DNA from: DATBLY01 sp963705545
Lineage (GTDB): Bacteria; Actinomycetota; UBA4738; HRBIN12
DNA length: 64,000 nucleotides
NCBI GenBank assembly: GCA_963705545.1
Contig: CAVPJX010000004.1
Coordinates: 124,001 to 188,000, forward strand
Direction: 5' to 3'
This document shows positions 7,514 to 17,147 of the stretch, piece by piece. Position 1 is the first letter of the stretch. Each line of letters opens with the position of its first letter. The translations under genes and the position numbers were made by a program. The notes under the pieces are model-generated. The model was not told the DNA's origin. It saw only the letters and a list, made by a program, of their open reading frames with translations, and made no database searches.

Positions 7514-9847
7514 TCAGGGATGGTACCCGGGCACCAGGCGGAGCGCCGAGACCGCGGCGGCCTCGACGGCCGGCCGCGTGAACGGCAGGGGATGGAGCTC
7601 GCCAGCCAGCCAGAGCGCGGCCTGGTCGTTCCAGTGGGGCGACGCCGGGTTGCCCGAGTTGCCGGCCGGCAGGACCCCCATCGACCGGTCGAGGTCGGCC
7701 AGGTCGTAGACCGCGCGCCACGACGGGATCACGGCGGTCGGGTACCCGTCGCGCCCGTCGAACCCCCCCTGTGCCACCGTCTGCTCGTCGCCGCCGAACG
7801 GCGCGTCGACCGCGCTGAACAGCGGCTCGAGGCCCGGCAGCGCGCCGAGCGGATGGACGAGCCGGACGCGATGCAGCGCCCCCCAGCTCCAGCCGGCCGG
7901 GTCCGCTCCGAGGCGCTCGGTCAGCTCCGCGAGCGCATCGGCCAGCGCGTCGTGGAGCAGCCGGTCGCGCGCCCCGGCCGGTGACCCGCCGTCACCGTCG
8001 GCGAACCACGCGGCCGTCGGCTCGCGGAGCAGACCCGGGAGCACCTCGCATTGGAACATCTCGCGCCACGCGTGATAGGCGCGGAACACGTCCTCGCCCA
8101 GGACGGGGATCAGGATCCGGCGAGCGAGGTGCTGGCACCACACGTTGAACACCGCCGCGCCGGCCGAACCCGCCGCCATGTCGCCGTCCCACCCGGCGAG
8201 CAGCTCGAGCGCCGCCCGCTCCCCGTCGCCGGCCGGATCCAACCCGACCAGGAGCGGCAGCGTCGCGATCGCCGGCAACGAGACCGTGTCGGCCTGGATC
8301 CGCGCGAACGAGGCCACGTCGTGGCGCTCGGTCGCCTCCAGCAGCTCGACGATGCGCCGAGCGCGGTACGGCGTGTGGAAGTCGTCGCCGATACGGTGCG
8401 GGTAGTCGTCGTCGTGGGTCCGGTTGTTCGCCGTGGCCACGAAGCCTCGGTCCGGGTTCACGCACCACGGGAGCTCCTCGAACGGTACGTACCCGTCCCA
8501 CTCGTGCGAGTCCGTCCACCCGGGCACCGGCGCGGTGTGGGCTCCCCCGCGCCGGATCGGGTACCGCCCGGTGCACTGGTACCCGATCGTGCCCTCGACG
8601 TCGGCGTACACGACGTTCTGCCCCGGGCACTCGAGCGCGACGGCTGCTCGTCGGAAGGCCTCGAAGTCGGTCGCCGTCGCGGCGTCCAGGACGAGCGACG
8701 GCTGGGTCGCGCGGTCGAACCCGGTCCAGCGGAGCGCGTACACGGGCTCGGGTGGCAGGGGTCGGGTCTCGGACGGCAGCTCGCCCTCGACGTAGCTCTC
8801 CAGGATCGGCCCATGACGCGTCTCCCGCACGTCGAACGCGACCGGCTCCGCGGTCCCGCGCACGGCGATCTCCTCGTGATGGATCGTGAGCGGCTCCCAG
8901 CCGCCCAGGTACTCGGCGGCCGTGCCGTCCTCGTTCAGCCGCTCGACGTAGAGGTCCTGCACGTCGCCGGTCACGTTCGTCGCGCCCCAGGCGTGGTGCG
9001 CGGTCGCTCCCAGCAGGACACCGGGGGAGAAGACGAGGGCGACCCCACGCGCCTCGTAGCCGGGCGCGCGCAGGTGCAGCTCGATCCACGGGCTGGGCTG
9101 TAGCGCCAGCAGGTGGGGGTCGTTCGCCAGCAGCGGCTTCCCGGTCGTGGTCCGCGTCCCGTCCACGACCCAGTCGTTCGAGCCCTGGCCCTTCGCGCGC
9201 GGGGCGCTGTCCAGCAAGCGTCCGTGAAGCGCTCCGGCGGCGATCGCCGGCGCGTCCTCGGGGAGCGGGGGCAGCAGGGTCCGCACGGCGTCGGGCCCCA
9301 GGCGCTCGTCGATCCAGGCGCGCAGGAGCTCGGTGTCCCAGTTCCCCGACAGCGTCCAGGCCAGGTAGACGAACGCCGCCGCCCACGCACCCTCGTCCGT
9401 CGGCAGGTCCGGTTCCAGGTCCAGCAGCGTGTACTCGACCGGCTTCGCGGGCATCGCGTCGATCCACGCGGACACCCCGGCGCGGAACCGCTCAAGCATC
9501 CCGTGCGAACGGTCGTCCCAGGTGGCGGCCACGCGCTCCCCGGCGCGGTGGAACCCGATCGTCCGCGCGAACCGGTCGTCCTCGAGCGTCCGGTCCGCGA
9601 ACACCTCCGAGAGCCGCCCGTTCGCGGTCCGGAGGATCATCTCGAGCTGGAAGAGGCGCTCGCCCGCCGTCAGGAACCCCTGCGCGAACCACAGGTCGTC
9701 CTGCGTTTCGGCGCTGAGGTACGGCACGCCCCAGCGGTCGCGCAGGATCTCGACGGGTGCTGTGAGGCCCGGGGCCTCGAGCTCACCTTCCTCCGGGAAC
9801 AGCGAGGCCTCGGCCATCGAACGGAGCTGCTCGACGAAGTCGCTCAT
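7514..9847 (-). CDS. Penicillin acylase (PvdQ/PGA)-family Ntn hydrolase
   Basis: A 777-residue N-terminal-nucleophile amidase. The precursor is expected to self-cleave just before Ser223 in QGSNDWVV, which would leave Ser223 as the N-terminal nucleophile of the beta chain. LLANDPHL and the later ATNNR element (family Asn) are also visible. Relatives hydrolyse penicillins, acyl-homoserine lactones or other N-acyl amides, so the substrate cannot be told from sequence. No convincing signal peptide is seen at the chosen ATG (MSDFVEQLRS), unlike periplasmic relatives, which suggests a cytoplasmic enzyme or a missed start. TAGGCT at 9857-9862 (minus strand) lies nine bases before the ATG. crgA follows in the same operon. 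Confidence 0.85.
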   Translation of the reverse strand: MSDFVEQLRSMAEASLFPEEGELEAPGLTAPVEILRDRWGVPYLSAETQDDLWFAQGFLTAGERLFQLEMILRTANGRLSEVFADRTLEDDRFARTIGFHRAGERVAATWDDRSHGMLERFRAGVSAWIDAMPAKPVEYTLLDLEPDLPTDEGAWAAAFVYLAWTLSGNWDTELLRAWIDERLGPDAVRTLLPPLPEDAPAIAAGALHGRLLDSAPRAKGQGSNDWVVDGTRTTTGKPLLANDPHLLALQPSPWIELHLRAPGYEARGVALVFSPGVLLGATAHHAWGATNVTGDVQDLYVERLNEDGTAAEYLGGWEPLTIHHEEIAVRGTAEPVAFDVRETRHGPILESYVEGELPSETRPLPPEPVYALRWTGFDRATQPSLVLDAATATDFEAFRRAAVALECPGQNVVYADVEGTIGYQCTGRYPIRRGGAHTAPVPGWTDSHEWDGYVPFEELPWCVNPDRGFVATANNRTHDDDYPHRIGDDFHTPYRARRIVELLEATERHDVASFARIQADTVSLPAIATLPLLVGLDPAGDGERAALELLAGWDGDMAAGSAGAAVFNVWCQHLARRILIPVLGEDVFRAYHAWREMFQCEVLPGLLREPTAAWFADGDGGSPAGARDRLLHDALADALAELTERLGADPAGWSWGALHRVRLVHPLGALPGLEPLFSAVDAPFGGDEQTVAQGGFDGRDGYPTAVIPSWRAVYDLADLDRSMGVLPAGNSGNPASPHWNDQAALWLAGELHPLPFTRPAVEAAAVSALRLVPGYHP

Positions 9848-9873
9848 GGAGGCGGAAGCCTACCGGCGCGCGG

Positions 9874-11679
9874 CTACCGCCCGAGCACCCCCACGTTCCC
9901 GAGCCAGCTCTCGTACAGGCGCGCGTACACGCCTCCGTTCGCCGCAAGCTCCTCGTGCCGGCCCTCCTCGACGACGCGGCCGGCGTCGAAGACGAACACG
10001 TGGTCCGCCTGCTCCGCGGTCGACAGCCGATGGGCGATCGTGAGCACGGTGCGACCGTGCGAGAGGCGACGGAGCGCCTCCGAGATCCGCTGCTCGGTGC
10101 CGGGGTCGACGGCGCTGGTCGCCTCGTCGAGGATCAGCAGGCCGGGGGAGGCGATCTGGGCGCGCGCGAGCGCCACGAGCTGACGTTCGCCGACCGACAG
10201 CGCCTCGCCGCGTTCCCCGGCCACCGTCTCCAGGCCGTCGGGCATCGACGCGACCCACTCGCCCAGGCCGAGCTCCTCGAACGCCGTCTCGACGTCGCGG
10301 TCGGTCGCGCCGGGCCGGCCCTGCCGGACGTTCTCGCGGATCGTCGTGTCGAACAGGAACCCGTCCTGCGGCACCATCCGGATCGCCGTCCGGCGCGATG
10401 CCGGCGCGACGTCGCGTAGGTCCACGCCGTTCACGACGATGCGCCCCTCCACGGGGTCGGCCAGGCGCGAGAGGAGCTTCGCGAACGTCGTCTTGCCGCA
10501 GCCGGTCTCGCCGACGATCGCGACGTGGCCGCCGGGCCGGATGTGGAGCGACACCCCGTGCAGCACGTGGTCGCTGTCGGGGTACGCGTAGCGCACGTCC
10601 TCGGTGCGCACGTCCAGCGCGCCGTGCTCGAGGACCACACCGGGGTCCGGCTCGACGATCTCGACGGGCAGGTCGAGCACCGTGAGGATCTTGCGCCAGC
10701 CCGCGATCGCCGTCTGGGTCTCGGAGTAGATCTCTGGCAGGTCGGCGAACGGATGCAGGAACAGGTCGGCCAGGAACAGGAAGGCCGTGACCCGGCCGAC
10801 CGTGAGGCCCCACGACTCTCCGTAGAACGCGCCCAGCACCACGACGGTCGCGATCCCCAGCGCCTGGAACAGCACCGCGACCGGGAAGAGCGTGGCCGCG
10901 CGGCGGTGGGCCGTCATCTGCGCGCGGTACCGGTTGCCGATCGCGTTCGCGACGCGGCCGTGCACCGAATCGTCCAGGCCGTACGCGCGCACCACCGCGG
11001 CGCCCATCACCGACTCGGAGACCTCCGAGAGCATCTCGCCGACCCGCGTGCGGACCAGGGAGTAGGCGCTCGTGAACCCGGCCTGGAGCTTCCCGACCAC
11101 GAGCAGCAACGGGATCACGAGCAGCACGAGGGGGATCGTGAGCTGCCACGAGTAGACGAGCATCAGCAGCAGAGCCCCCGCGATCTGCGCGGCCGAGATC
11201 AGCCACGCGATCCCGCCCCACTCCGTGAACTCGGCGAGCGAGTCGACGTCCGCGGTGACCCGCGAGACGAAGATCCCGCGCTTCTCCTTCGTCTGCTCCG
11301 CCACCGAGAGCTCGTGGATGTGGGCGAACGTCCGCACCCGCAGGTTCGCGAGCGCCTGCTCGGAGGCCGTCACCAGGCGGCGTCCGGCGGCCCGCCCGGC
11401 GAGGTAGGAGCCGGTCACCAGCGCGAGCGCGATCCCGCAGATCGAGTACACGTACGCGGCCTGGAACCCACCGTCGAAGCCGTGGTCGAAGATCTTCTGG
11501 ATCAGGATCGGGACGACGAGCGTCGCCACGATCACCGCGAACGACAGGATCAGCGTGAACCCGAGCCCAGTGCGGAGCTCGGGGCTCTCGCGGAGCCCGC
11601 GCCGCAGCACGGCCGATGTCCGCTGCAGCTCCGGCGGGATCGGGAGGTCGTCGTCGAGCGGGATCGCCGGCTCGGCCAT
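9874..11679 (-). CDS. ABC exporter half-transporter, catalytically canonical subunit
   Basis: A 601-residue protein with a six-helix type IV exporter membrane domain (about 40-340) and a C-terminal nucleotide-binding domain: Walker A GETGCGKTT near 390, Walker B LLILDEATS near 514 with the catalytic Glu, and a non-standard signature LSVGERQ. The ATG at 11679 shares its A with the TGA of the upstream subunit (TGATG), which indicates strict coupling. With its partner it should form a heterodimeric multidrug/lipid-type exporter. The better signature (LSGGQ) lies in the partner, so the functional ATP site combines this subunit's Walker motifs with the partner's signature. The substrate is unknown. 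Confidence 0.88.
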   Translation of the reverse strand: MAEPAIPLDDDLPIPPELQRTSAVLRRGLRESPELRTGLGFTLILSFAVIVATLVVPILIQKIFDHGFDGGFQAAYVYSICGIALALVTGSYLAGRAAGRRLVTASEQALANLRVRTFAHIHELSVAEQTKEKRGIFVSRVTADVDSLAEFTEWGGIAWLISAAQIAGALLLMLVYSWQLTIPLVLLVIPLLLVVGKLQAGFTSAYSLVRTRVGEMLSEVSESVMGAAVVRAYGLDDSVHGRVANAIGNRYRAQMTAHRRAATLFPVAVLFQALGIATVVVLGAFYGESWGLTVGRVTAFLFLADLFLHPFADLPEIYSETQTAIAGWRKILTVLDLPVEIVEPDPGVVLEHGALDVRTEDVRYAYPDSDHVLHGVSLHIRPGGHVAIVGETGCGKTTFAKLLSRLADPVEGRIVVNGVDLRDVAPASRRTAIRMVPQDGFLFDTTIRENVRQGRPGATDRDVETAFEELGLGEWVASMPDGLETVAGERGEALSVGERQLVALARAQIASPGLLILDEATSAVDPGTEQRISEALRRLSHGRTVLTIAHRLSTAEQADHVFVFDAGRVVEEGRHEELAANGGVYARLYESWLGNVGVLGR

Positions 11680-13460
11680 CACACCTCCCCCCGCTCGTAG
11701 GCGCGCACGATCTGCGCGTATCGCGGCTCGGCGGCCAGCAGGTCGTCGTGCGCTCCGGTGGCCACGATCCGCCCGCCGTCCAGGACCAGCACGCGGTCGG
11801 CGAGCGTGATCGTCGACAGGCGGTACGCGACGACGATCAGGGTCGCGTCGTGCGCCTCGCGCAGGCCGCCCAGGATCTGGGCCTCGATCGTCGGGTCCAC
11901 GGCGCTGGTCGCGTCGTCCAGGATCAGGATCCGCGGCCGGCGCACGAGCGCGCGCGCCAGCGCGACACGCTGGCGCTGCCCACCCGAGAGCGTCACGCCC
12001 CGCTCGCCGACGAGCGTGTCGTAGCCCTTCGGCATGCGCTCGATGAACCCGTGGGCCTGCGCGAGCCGCGCGGCCGCCTCGATCCGGTCGTCGGTCGCCC
12101 CGGAGTCCAGGGCGATGTTCGCGCGCAGGCTCGCCGCGAACAGGAAGCTCTCCTGGAACACCAGGGCGGCGGCCGCCCGCAGCTCGACCGGGTCGACGTG
12201 GCGGACGTTCACGGCGCCGACGAGGACCTCGCCCGTGTCGGGGTCGTCGAGGCGCACCATCAGCTGGGCCAGCACGCTCTTGCCCGAGCCCGTCGGGCCC
12301 ACGACCGCGACGGACTCGTTCGGCAGGACCTCCAGGTCCACGCCGGACAGGATCGGCAGGCCGTCGAGGCGGTAGTCGAGCGCCTGGACCTCGATCCCCA
12401 GCGGTCCGTCGGGAAGGTGGACCGGCCGTTCGGGCGGGGCGACCGTGACCGGCTCGGCCAGCACCTGGTCGACCCGGTCCTTGCCGACGAGTGCGCGCGG
12501 CAGCTCGGCCAGGATCCAGCCGATGAACCGCATCGGCCACGCCAGCAGGTTGAACAGCGCGACGAACTGCACGAGCGTCCCGAGCGTCACGTCGCCCTGC
12601 GAGACCCGCCACGAGCCGACGCCGAGCAGCAGGATGATGCCCACCGACGGCAGCGCCTCGAGCGCCGGTTCGAACCCCGCCCGGATGTTCCCGGCCTCGA
12701 CGCGCTCCTTCCGTAGCTCCTCGGCGCGCGCCGCCAGCCGCTCCGTCTCGGCGTCCTCGCGCCCCAGGGTCTTCACGATCAGGGCACCGTCGATCGACTC
12801 GTGGACGACCGAGGAGACGTCGCCGATCCGCTCCTGGGCGCGTTCGACCGGCGCTTGCACCCGGCGGGCGAACGAGCGGTTCATCAGCGCGAGCGTGGGG
12901 ATCACGAGCAGGCCGATCGCCGCCAGGTACGGGTCCGTCAGGATCAGCGAGACCATCGCGAACAGGACCAGGAACAGCACGCCGGTCGCGAACGGGACGG
13001 GGTAGATCACCTCGACCGCCGCGTTCACGTCGGCCTCCATGTGCGCGAGCAGCTCGCCCGTCGGCGTGGCCTTGTGGTACGCGACCGGGAGCTCCTTGTA
13101 CTGCTCGGCCACCTGGAGCCGCATCGTCCGCATCATGCGTTCGCCGGTCATCCCGCTGAAGTAGCGACGCAGGCCGATCCCGAGGGCGCGGATCGCGGCC
13201 ACCCCGACGATCGCGGCGGCGCCGAGCCAGATCGTGCGAGCGTCCACGCCGCCCGAGAAGGCGGGCACCAGCACCTCGTTCGTCACCCGACCGAGGACGG
13301 CGGTCGATGCGATCCCTCCGATGGCGAACAGGAGCGCGCCGAACAGCGACACGAGGAACGGGCCCGGGTGCGTCCGGACGTAGGAGGCGACCAGGCGCAT
13401 CCCGCGCAGGAACGTCCCCCGGGGGGCGTCGTGCTCGATCGGTTCGGCGGTCACGCTCAT
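11679..13460 (-). CDS. ABC exporter half-transporter, degenerate-site subunit
   Basis: A 593-residue protein with the same architecture: membrane domain (about 25-330), Walker A GPTGSGKS near 391, canonical signature LSGGQRQR and Walker B ILILDDATS near 515. The Glu after the Walker B Asp is replaced by Asp. This substitution is the mark of the non-hydrolysing site in heterodimeric exporters of the TM287/288 and BmrCD type. It is the first gene of the pair and lies divergent from the acyl-CoA ligase across about 280 bp in which no obvious operator was found. The upstream sequence contains a GGAG ribosome-binding element. Confidence 0.88.
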   Translation of the reverse strand: MSVTAEPIEHDAPRGTFLRGMRLVASYVRTHPGPFLVSLFGALLFAIGGIASTAVLGRVTNEVLVPAFSGGVDARTIWLGAAAIVGVAAIRALGIGLRRYFSGMTGERMMRTMRLQVAEQYKELPVAYHKATPTGELLAHMEADVNAAVEVIYPVPFATGVLFLVLFAMVSLILTDPYLAAIGLLVIPTLALMNRSFARRVQAPVERAQERIGDVSSVVHESIDGALIVKTLGREDAETERLAARAEELRKERVEAGNIRAGFEPALEALPSVGIILLLGVGSWRVSQGDVTLGTLVQFVALFNLLAWPMRFIGWILAELPRALVGKDRVDQVLAEPVTVAPPERPVHLPDGPLGIEVQALDYRLDGLPILSGVDLEVLPNESVAVVGPTGSGKSVLAQLMVRLDDPDTGEVLVGAVNVRHVDPVELRAAAALVFQESFLFAASLRANIALDSGATDDRIEAAARLAQAHGFIERMPKGYDTLVGERGVTLSGGQRQRVALARALVRRPRILILDDATSAVDPTIEAQILGGLREAHDATLIVVAYRLSTITLADRVLVLDGGRIVATGAHDDLLAAEPRYAQIVRAYERGEV

Positions 13461-13742
13461 GGCAGGCTCCGGGTCGGGGCGTGCGTCGTGGAGCAGGCTC
13501 GACGGGCGCCGCGAGGCGGGCTCGGTCGATCGCGGAACGTGGTCGGACGGCGGCAGGTGAGGATCACGGTCGGGCTCCCGGCGTCGGCGGGCGACGACGC
13601 GCCACGTCCGATCGGGACGGGGCGTGGCGCGGAGGAGGACCGAGTCACCTCATCGCAGGCGATGCTACCGAACCGCGCGGCGCGATGCTCGCCTCCCCGG
13701 CCTCGGGTTGAGCGCCCGGACCGGTGCTGGAATGATGCCGGG

Positions 13743-15479
13743 ATGACCGAGCATCGTCCCTGGTTCACCACCTGGCGTACCGGCGTCCCCAAGACCGCCG
13801 AGCCGTACCCCGAGACCTCCGTCTTCTCGTTCCTGGCCGATTCCGCGGCCGAGTTCCCGGACCGGCCTGCGATCGCGTTCCTGGGCAAGCACCTCAGCTA
13901 CCGGACCCTGCTGTCGGAAGCGGAGCGGTTCTCGGGCGTGCTGGCGGGCCTGGGCGTGCGCAAGGGCGACCGCGTCGGCCTGCTGCTGCCGAACTCCCCG
14001 CAGTACGTGATCGCCTGGTACGCGGCGGTGCGGATCGGGGCGATCGCGGTCGGCAACAACCCGCTGTACACCCAGCGCGAGCTCACGCACCAGATCCAGG
14101 ACTCCGAACCCGCGGCGATGATCGTGCTGGACCAGCTGTACCCGAGCTGGGCCGCGATCGCAGCCGATGTCGGGGTCGACCGGGTGATCGTCACGAAGAT
14201 CACCGACTACATGAAGTTCCCGCTGAACCTCCTCGCGCCGCTCAAGTTCAAACGGGAGGCGAAGCACGAAGGCAAGCCCTGGCCCCCGGTGCCGTCGGGC
14301 GCGCCGGTTCGGTGGTGGAAGGACGCGATGGCGAAGGTCGGCGCTGTCCCGCCCGTCGCCCAGGTCGACGCTCGCTCCGATGCGGCCGCGTTCATCTACA
14401 CGGGCGGCACCACGGGCCTCTCGAAGGGCGCGATGCTCTCGCACCACAACCTGGTCGCGAACGTGCTGCAGACCGCACCGTGCATCACGGACTTCGAGCG
14501 TGGGAAGGACGGCGTGATGTGCGTCCTTCCGTTCTTCCACTCGTTCGGCACGGTGGCGATGGGGTTCGGGATCTCGCAGGGCGGCACGCTGGTGCTGCTG
14601 CCGCGGTTCGACCTGGCGATGGTCCTGAAGCAGCTCGCGAAGGAGCGGCCGTCGTTCTTCCCGGGCGTGCCGCGTCTGTTCGTGGCGTTGAACGAGGCGC
14701 CGGAGACGCAGAAGTACGACCTGAAGTCGGTCAAGGCGTGCATCTCGGGCGCCGCGCCGCTACCCAAGGCTGTCGCCGACAAGTTCCGCGAGATCACCGG
14801 CGGGGCGAAGCTCGTCGAGGGGTACGGCCTGACCGAGTGCTCGCCGGTCACGCACGTGAACCCGTTCGACGAGCCACGTCCCGGCACGATCGGGATCCCG
14901 ATCCTGGACACGGATTGCAGGATCGTGGACCTGGCCGATCCCGACCGCGTGGTGGAGCCCGGCGAGCGAGGCGAGCTCTGCGTCCAGGGGCCGCAGGTGA
15001 TGCTCGGCTACTGGCGCCGTCCCGAGGCGACCGCCGACATGATCCGCAACGGGTGGCTCCATACCGGGGACATCGCGATCATGGACGAGGACGGGTTCTT
15101 CCGGATCGTCGACCGGCTGAAGGACATGATCCTCGTGTCCGGGTTCAACGTGTACCCGACCGAGGTCGAGGACGTGCTGTACCACCACCCGAAGATCGCG
15201 AAGTGCTCCGTCGTGGGGCTGCCCGATGCGACGACCGGCGAGCGCGTGAAGGCGTTCGTGGTGCTACGGGCGGGCGAGACCGCGACCGCCGAGGAGCTCG
15301 ACGCCTGGTGCCGCGATCCCGAGCAGGGCCTGACCGGCTATCGGGTGCCGAAGGAGTGGGAGTTCCGCGACGAGCTCCCCGAGACCCTGATCGGCAAGGT
15401 CCTGCGGCGAGTGCTCCAGGACGAGGAGCAGCGCAAGGCGACGGCCGGGGCGCCGCCCGCGGCCGAGCCCACGGCGTGA
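13743..15479 (+). CDS. Long-chain fatty acid-CoA ligase (AMP-forming)
   Basis: A 578-residue ANL-superfamily enzyme that adenylates a fatty acid and transfers it to CoA. Motifs in order are YTGGTTGLSKGAML (phosphate loop, about 220), GYGLTECSPV (about 360), the TGD element and FRIVDRLKDMI (about 460), VYPTEVEDVL, and GKVLRR near the C-terminus, whose Lys is the adenylation lysine. The motif set and length match bacterial FadD enzymes of about 560-580 residues. ATG 13743 is preferred because the longer frame upstream runs through the region antisense to the ABC genes. It is the first gene of a tightly overlapping operon; the GTG of the next gene overlaps its stop. Confidence 0.87.
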   Translation: MTEHRPWFTTWRTGVPKTAEPYPETSVFSFLADSAAEFPDRPAIAFLGKHLSYRTLLSEAERFSGVLAGLGVRKGDRVGLLLPNSPQYVIAWYAAVRIGAIAVGNNPLYTQRELTHQIQDSEPAAMIVLDQLYPSWAAIAADVGVDRVIVTKITDYMKFPLNLLAPLKFKREAKHEGKPWPPVPSGAPVRWWKDAMAKVGAVPPVAQVDARSDAAAFIYTGGTTGLSKGAMLSHHNLVANVLQTAPCITDFERGKDGVMCVLPFFHSFGTVAMGFGISQGGTLVLLPRFDLAMVLKQLAKERPSFFPGVPRLFVALNEAPETQKYDLKSVKACISGAAPLPKAVADKFREITGGAKLVEGYGLTECSPVTHVNPFDEPRPGTIGIPILDTDCRIVDLADPDRVVEPGERGELCVQGPQVMLGYWRRPEATADMIRNGWLHTGDIAIMDEDGFFRIVDRLKDMILVSGFNVYPTEVEDVLYHHPKIAKCSVVGLPDATTGERVKAFVVLRAGETATAEELDAWCRDPEQGLTGYRVPKEWEFRDELPETLIGKVLRRVLQDEEQRKATAGAPPAAEPTA

Positions 15480-16015
15480 CCCCGATCTACTGGCCGATCG
15501 ACGACCACGCGGTCATCCGCACGTTCACGCCCGACGACGCGGAGGAGGTCTATGCGCTCGTCGAGGCGAACCGCGCGCGTCTGGAGGCGTGGATGCCGTG
15601 GACGGAGTCGACGCGCTCGCCGGCCGACGTCCGGGACTTCATCGAGCGGTCGCTCGCGTCCGAGCACGATCTGGAGGCGAACGGGATCTGGGTGGACGGG
15701 CGCGCAGCCGGCACGATCGGGTTGCGCGTGACCCTGCTCCAGAACAACGGCGAGCTCGGCTACTGGATCGGTGAGGAGTTCGAGGGCAGAGGGCTGGTGA
15801 CGCGCGCGTGCCGCCTGTTCATCGACCACGGGTTCCGCGAGCTTGGCCTACACCGGATCTCGCTGCATGCCGGCGTCGACAACCGGCGCTCGCGCGGCGT
15901 CGCGGAGCGGCTGGGCTTCACCGAGGAGGGCGTGATCCGCGACGGTGACCGGGTAGGCGGCGGACGATACGTCGACCTGGTCGCGTACGGCCTGCTGGAG
16001 CACGAGTGGAGCTGA
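15476..16015 (+). CDS. GNAT-family N-acetyltransferase (RimJ/RimL type)
   Basis: A 179-residue acetyltransferase. Visible are the RTFTPDDAEEVYALVEANR opening, the GELGYWIGEEFEGRGLVTRA segment that binds acetyl-CoA (R/Q-x-x-G-x-G/A type), the LGLHRISLHAGVDNRRS beta-bulge region and RLGFTEEGV near the C-terminus. This is the RimJ/L subfamily, which modifies N-termini of ribosomal proteins or small amines; the substrate is not predictable. The GTG start overlaps the upstream TGA (GTGA), with no other sensible start before residue 38. The 3' end overlaps the next start by 10 bp. Confidence 0.82.
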   Translation: MTPIYWPIDDHAVIRTFTPDDAEEVYALVEANRARLEAWMPWTESTRSPADVRDFIERSLASEHDLEANGIWVDGRAAGTIGLRVTLLQNNGELGYWIGEEFEGRGLVTRACRLFIDHGFRELGLHRISLHAGVDNRRSRGVAERLGFTEEGVIRDGDRVGGGRYVDLVAYGLLEHEWS

Positions 16016-16740
16016 GTCCGGGCCACCACCTCGACGCGGCGATCTTCGACCTGTTCGGCACGCTGGTCCCGGAGTTCACGCGGAGGGAGTTCGTCGATCA
16101 CGTGCGGGCGATGGGCCGCGAGCTCGGCGTCGACGAGGACGCGTTCCAGGCGGCGTGGGAAGCGACCGCGTCGGAACGCCAGACGGGTGGGTTCGCGACG
16201 ATCGAGGCGAACGTCCGCGCGTTCTCTGCGGAGAACGGCTGGCCGATCGAGGATGAGGCGATGGCCCGCGCGCTCGCGATCCGCGACGCGCTCTACCGTC
16301 GCCGTTTCCACCCGCGCCCCGGCGCGGTGGAGACGCTCTCCGAGCTTCGGCGCCGCGCCGTACCGGTCGCCCTGATCAGCATGTGCGCGCCCGACACGCC
16401 GGAGCACTGGCATGCATCGGAGCTCGCGCCGCTCGTGGACGTGACGGTCTTCTCCAGCGAGGTCGGTCTCCGCAAGCCGGATCCGGCGATCTACCGGTAC
16501 GCGACGGACCGGCTCGGGGTCGACCCGGCGGCGTGCCTGTACTGCGGCGACGGCGCCTACGGCGAGCTGTCCGGCGCCGAGGCGCTCGGGATGTTCGCCG
16601 TGCTGATCCGCGAGCCGGGCGTTGACCACGCCGAGCAGCTCACGCCCGAGCGCGACGGCTGGAGCGAACGCGTGATCGACGACCTGCGCGAGCTGCTCGA
16701 CCTGTTCCCATCCGCATCGACCGAAGGAGGAGCGCGATGA
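16006..16740 (+). CDS. HAD-superfamily hydrolase
   Basis: A 244-residue haloacid dehalogenase-like phosphatase. Motif I is FDLFGTLV (nucleophile Asp15), motif II the Ser of VALISM, motif III the Lys in LRKPDPAIY, and motif IV CGDGAYGEL. The helical cap between motifs I and II places it in subfamily I. The substrate is unknown. The GTG start lies inside the end of the GNAT gene, 10 bp before its stop codon. AAGGAGGA near the 3' end provides the ribosome-binding site for the next gene, whose ATG overlaps this stop (ATGA). Confidence 0.82.
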   Translation: MELSPGHHLDAAIFDLFGTLVPEFTRREFVDHVRAMGRELGVDEDAFQAAWEATASERQTGGFATIEANVRAFSAENGWPIEDEAMARALAIRDALYRRRFHPRPGAVETLSELRRRAVPVALISMCAPDTPEHWHASELAPLVDVTVFSSEVGLRKPDPAIYRYATDRLGVDPAACLYCGDGAYGELSGAEALGMFAVLIREPGVDHAEQLTPERDGWSERVIDDLRELLDLFPSASTEGGAR

Positions 16741-17141
16741 GCGGAACCGGAACCGCCGAGGACCCCTGGGTGCTGAAGACCCCGCCTGGGACGTCGGAGT
16801 ACACGATCCACCGCGACGACGGCGCCGACCCGCCCGAGCTCGTGTGCCAGGTGGGCACCACCAAGCTCCGCTACCTGGCCCGATGCCTCGAGGACGTGCC
16901 GGCGATGCTGCGCGAGCACGGCGACTGGATGGACCTCGGCAGCGCCGACGAGGGCAAGCCGGCGAAGGACGGCACCCTGGAGGCCTGGGCTCGGTCCGAC
17001 GACAACCCGGTCGGCGGGTGGTACGGGCTGCGCAAGGGCTACCGCGGCCGCTTCGCCATGTACATCCCACCGCTGCTCGAGGAGCTCGGCCTGGTCGAGC
17101 TCGAGCACGAGCCGCGCAACAACCGCGTCCGCGCGGTCTGA
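16737..17141 (+). CDS. Conserved hypothetical protein
   Basis: A 134-residue soluble protein with no recognised catalytic motif. The N-terminal half reads like a small alpha/beta domain (DPWVLKTPPGTSEYTIHRDD). The middle carries a charged region with GDWMDLGSADE, and the C-terminal half has GGWYGLRKGYRGRFAMYIPPLLEELGLVE. It has a strong ribosome-binding site (AAGGAGGA, 5-nt spacing) and overlaps the HAD stop codon. Codon use matches its neighbours. The DUF1801-like gene follows after 6 bp. Confidence 0.65.
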   Translation: MSGTGTAEDPWVLKTPPGTSEYTIHRDDGADPPELVCQVGTTKLRYLARCLEDVPAMLREHGDWMDLGSADEGKPAKDGTLEAWARSDDNPVGGWYGLRKGYRGRFAMYIPPLLEELGLVELEHEPRNNRVRAV

Positions 17142-17147
17142 TCGGCG

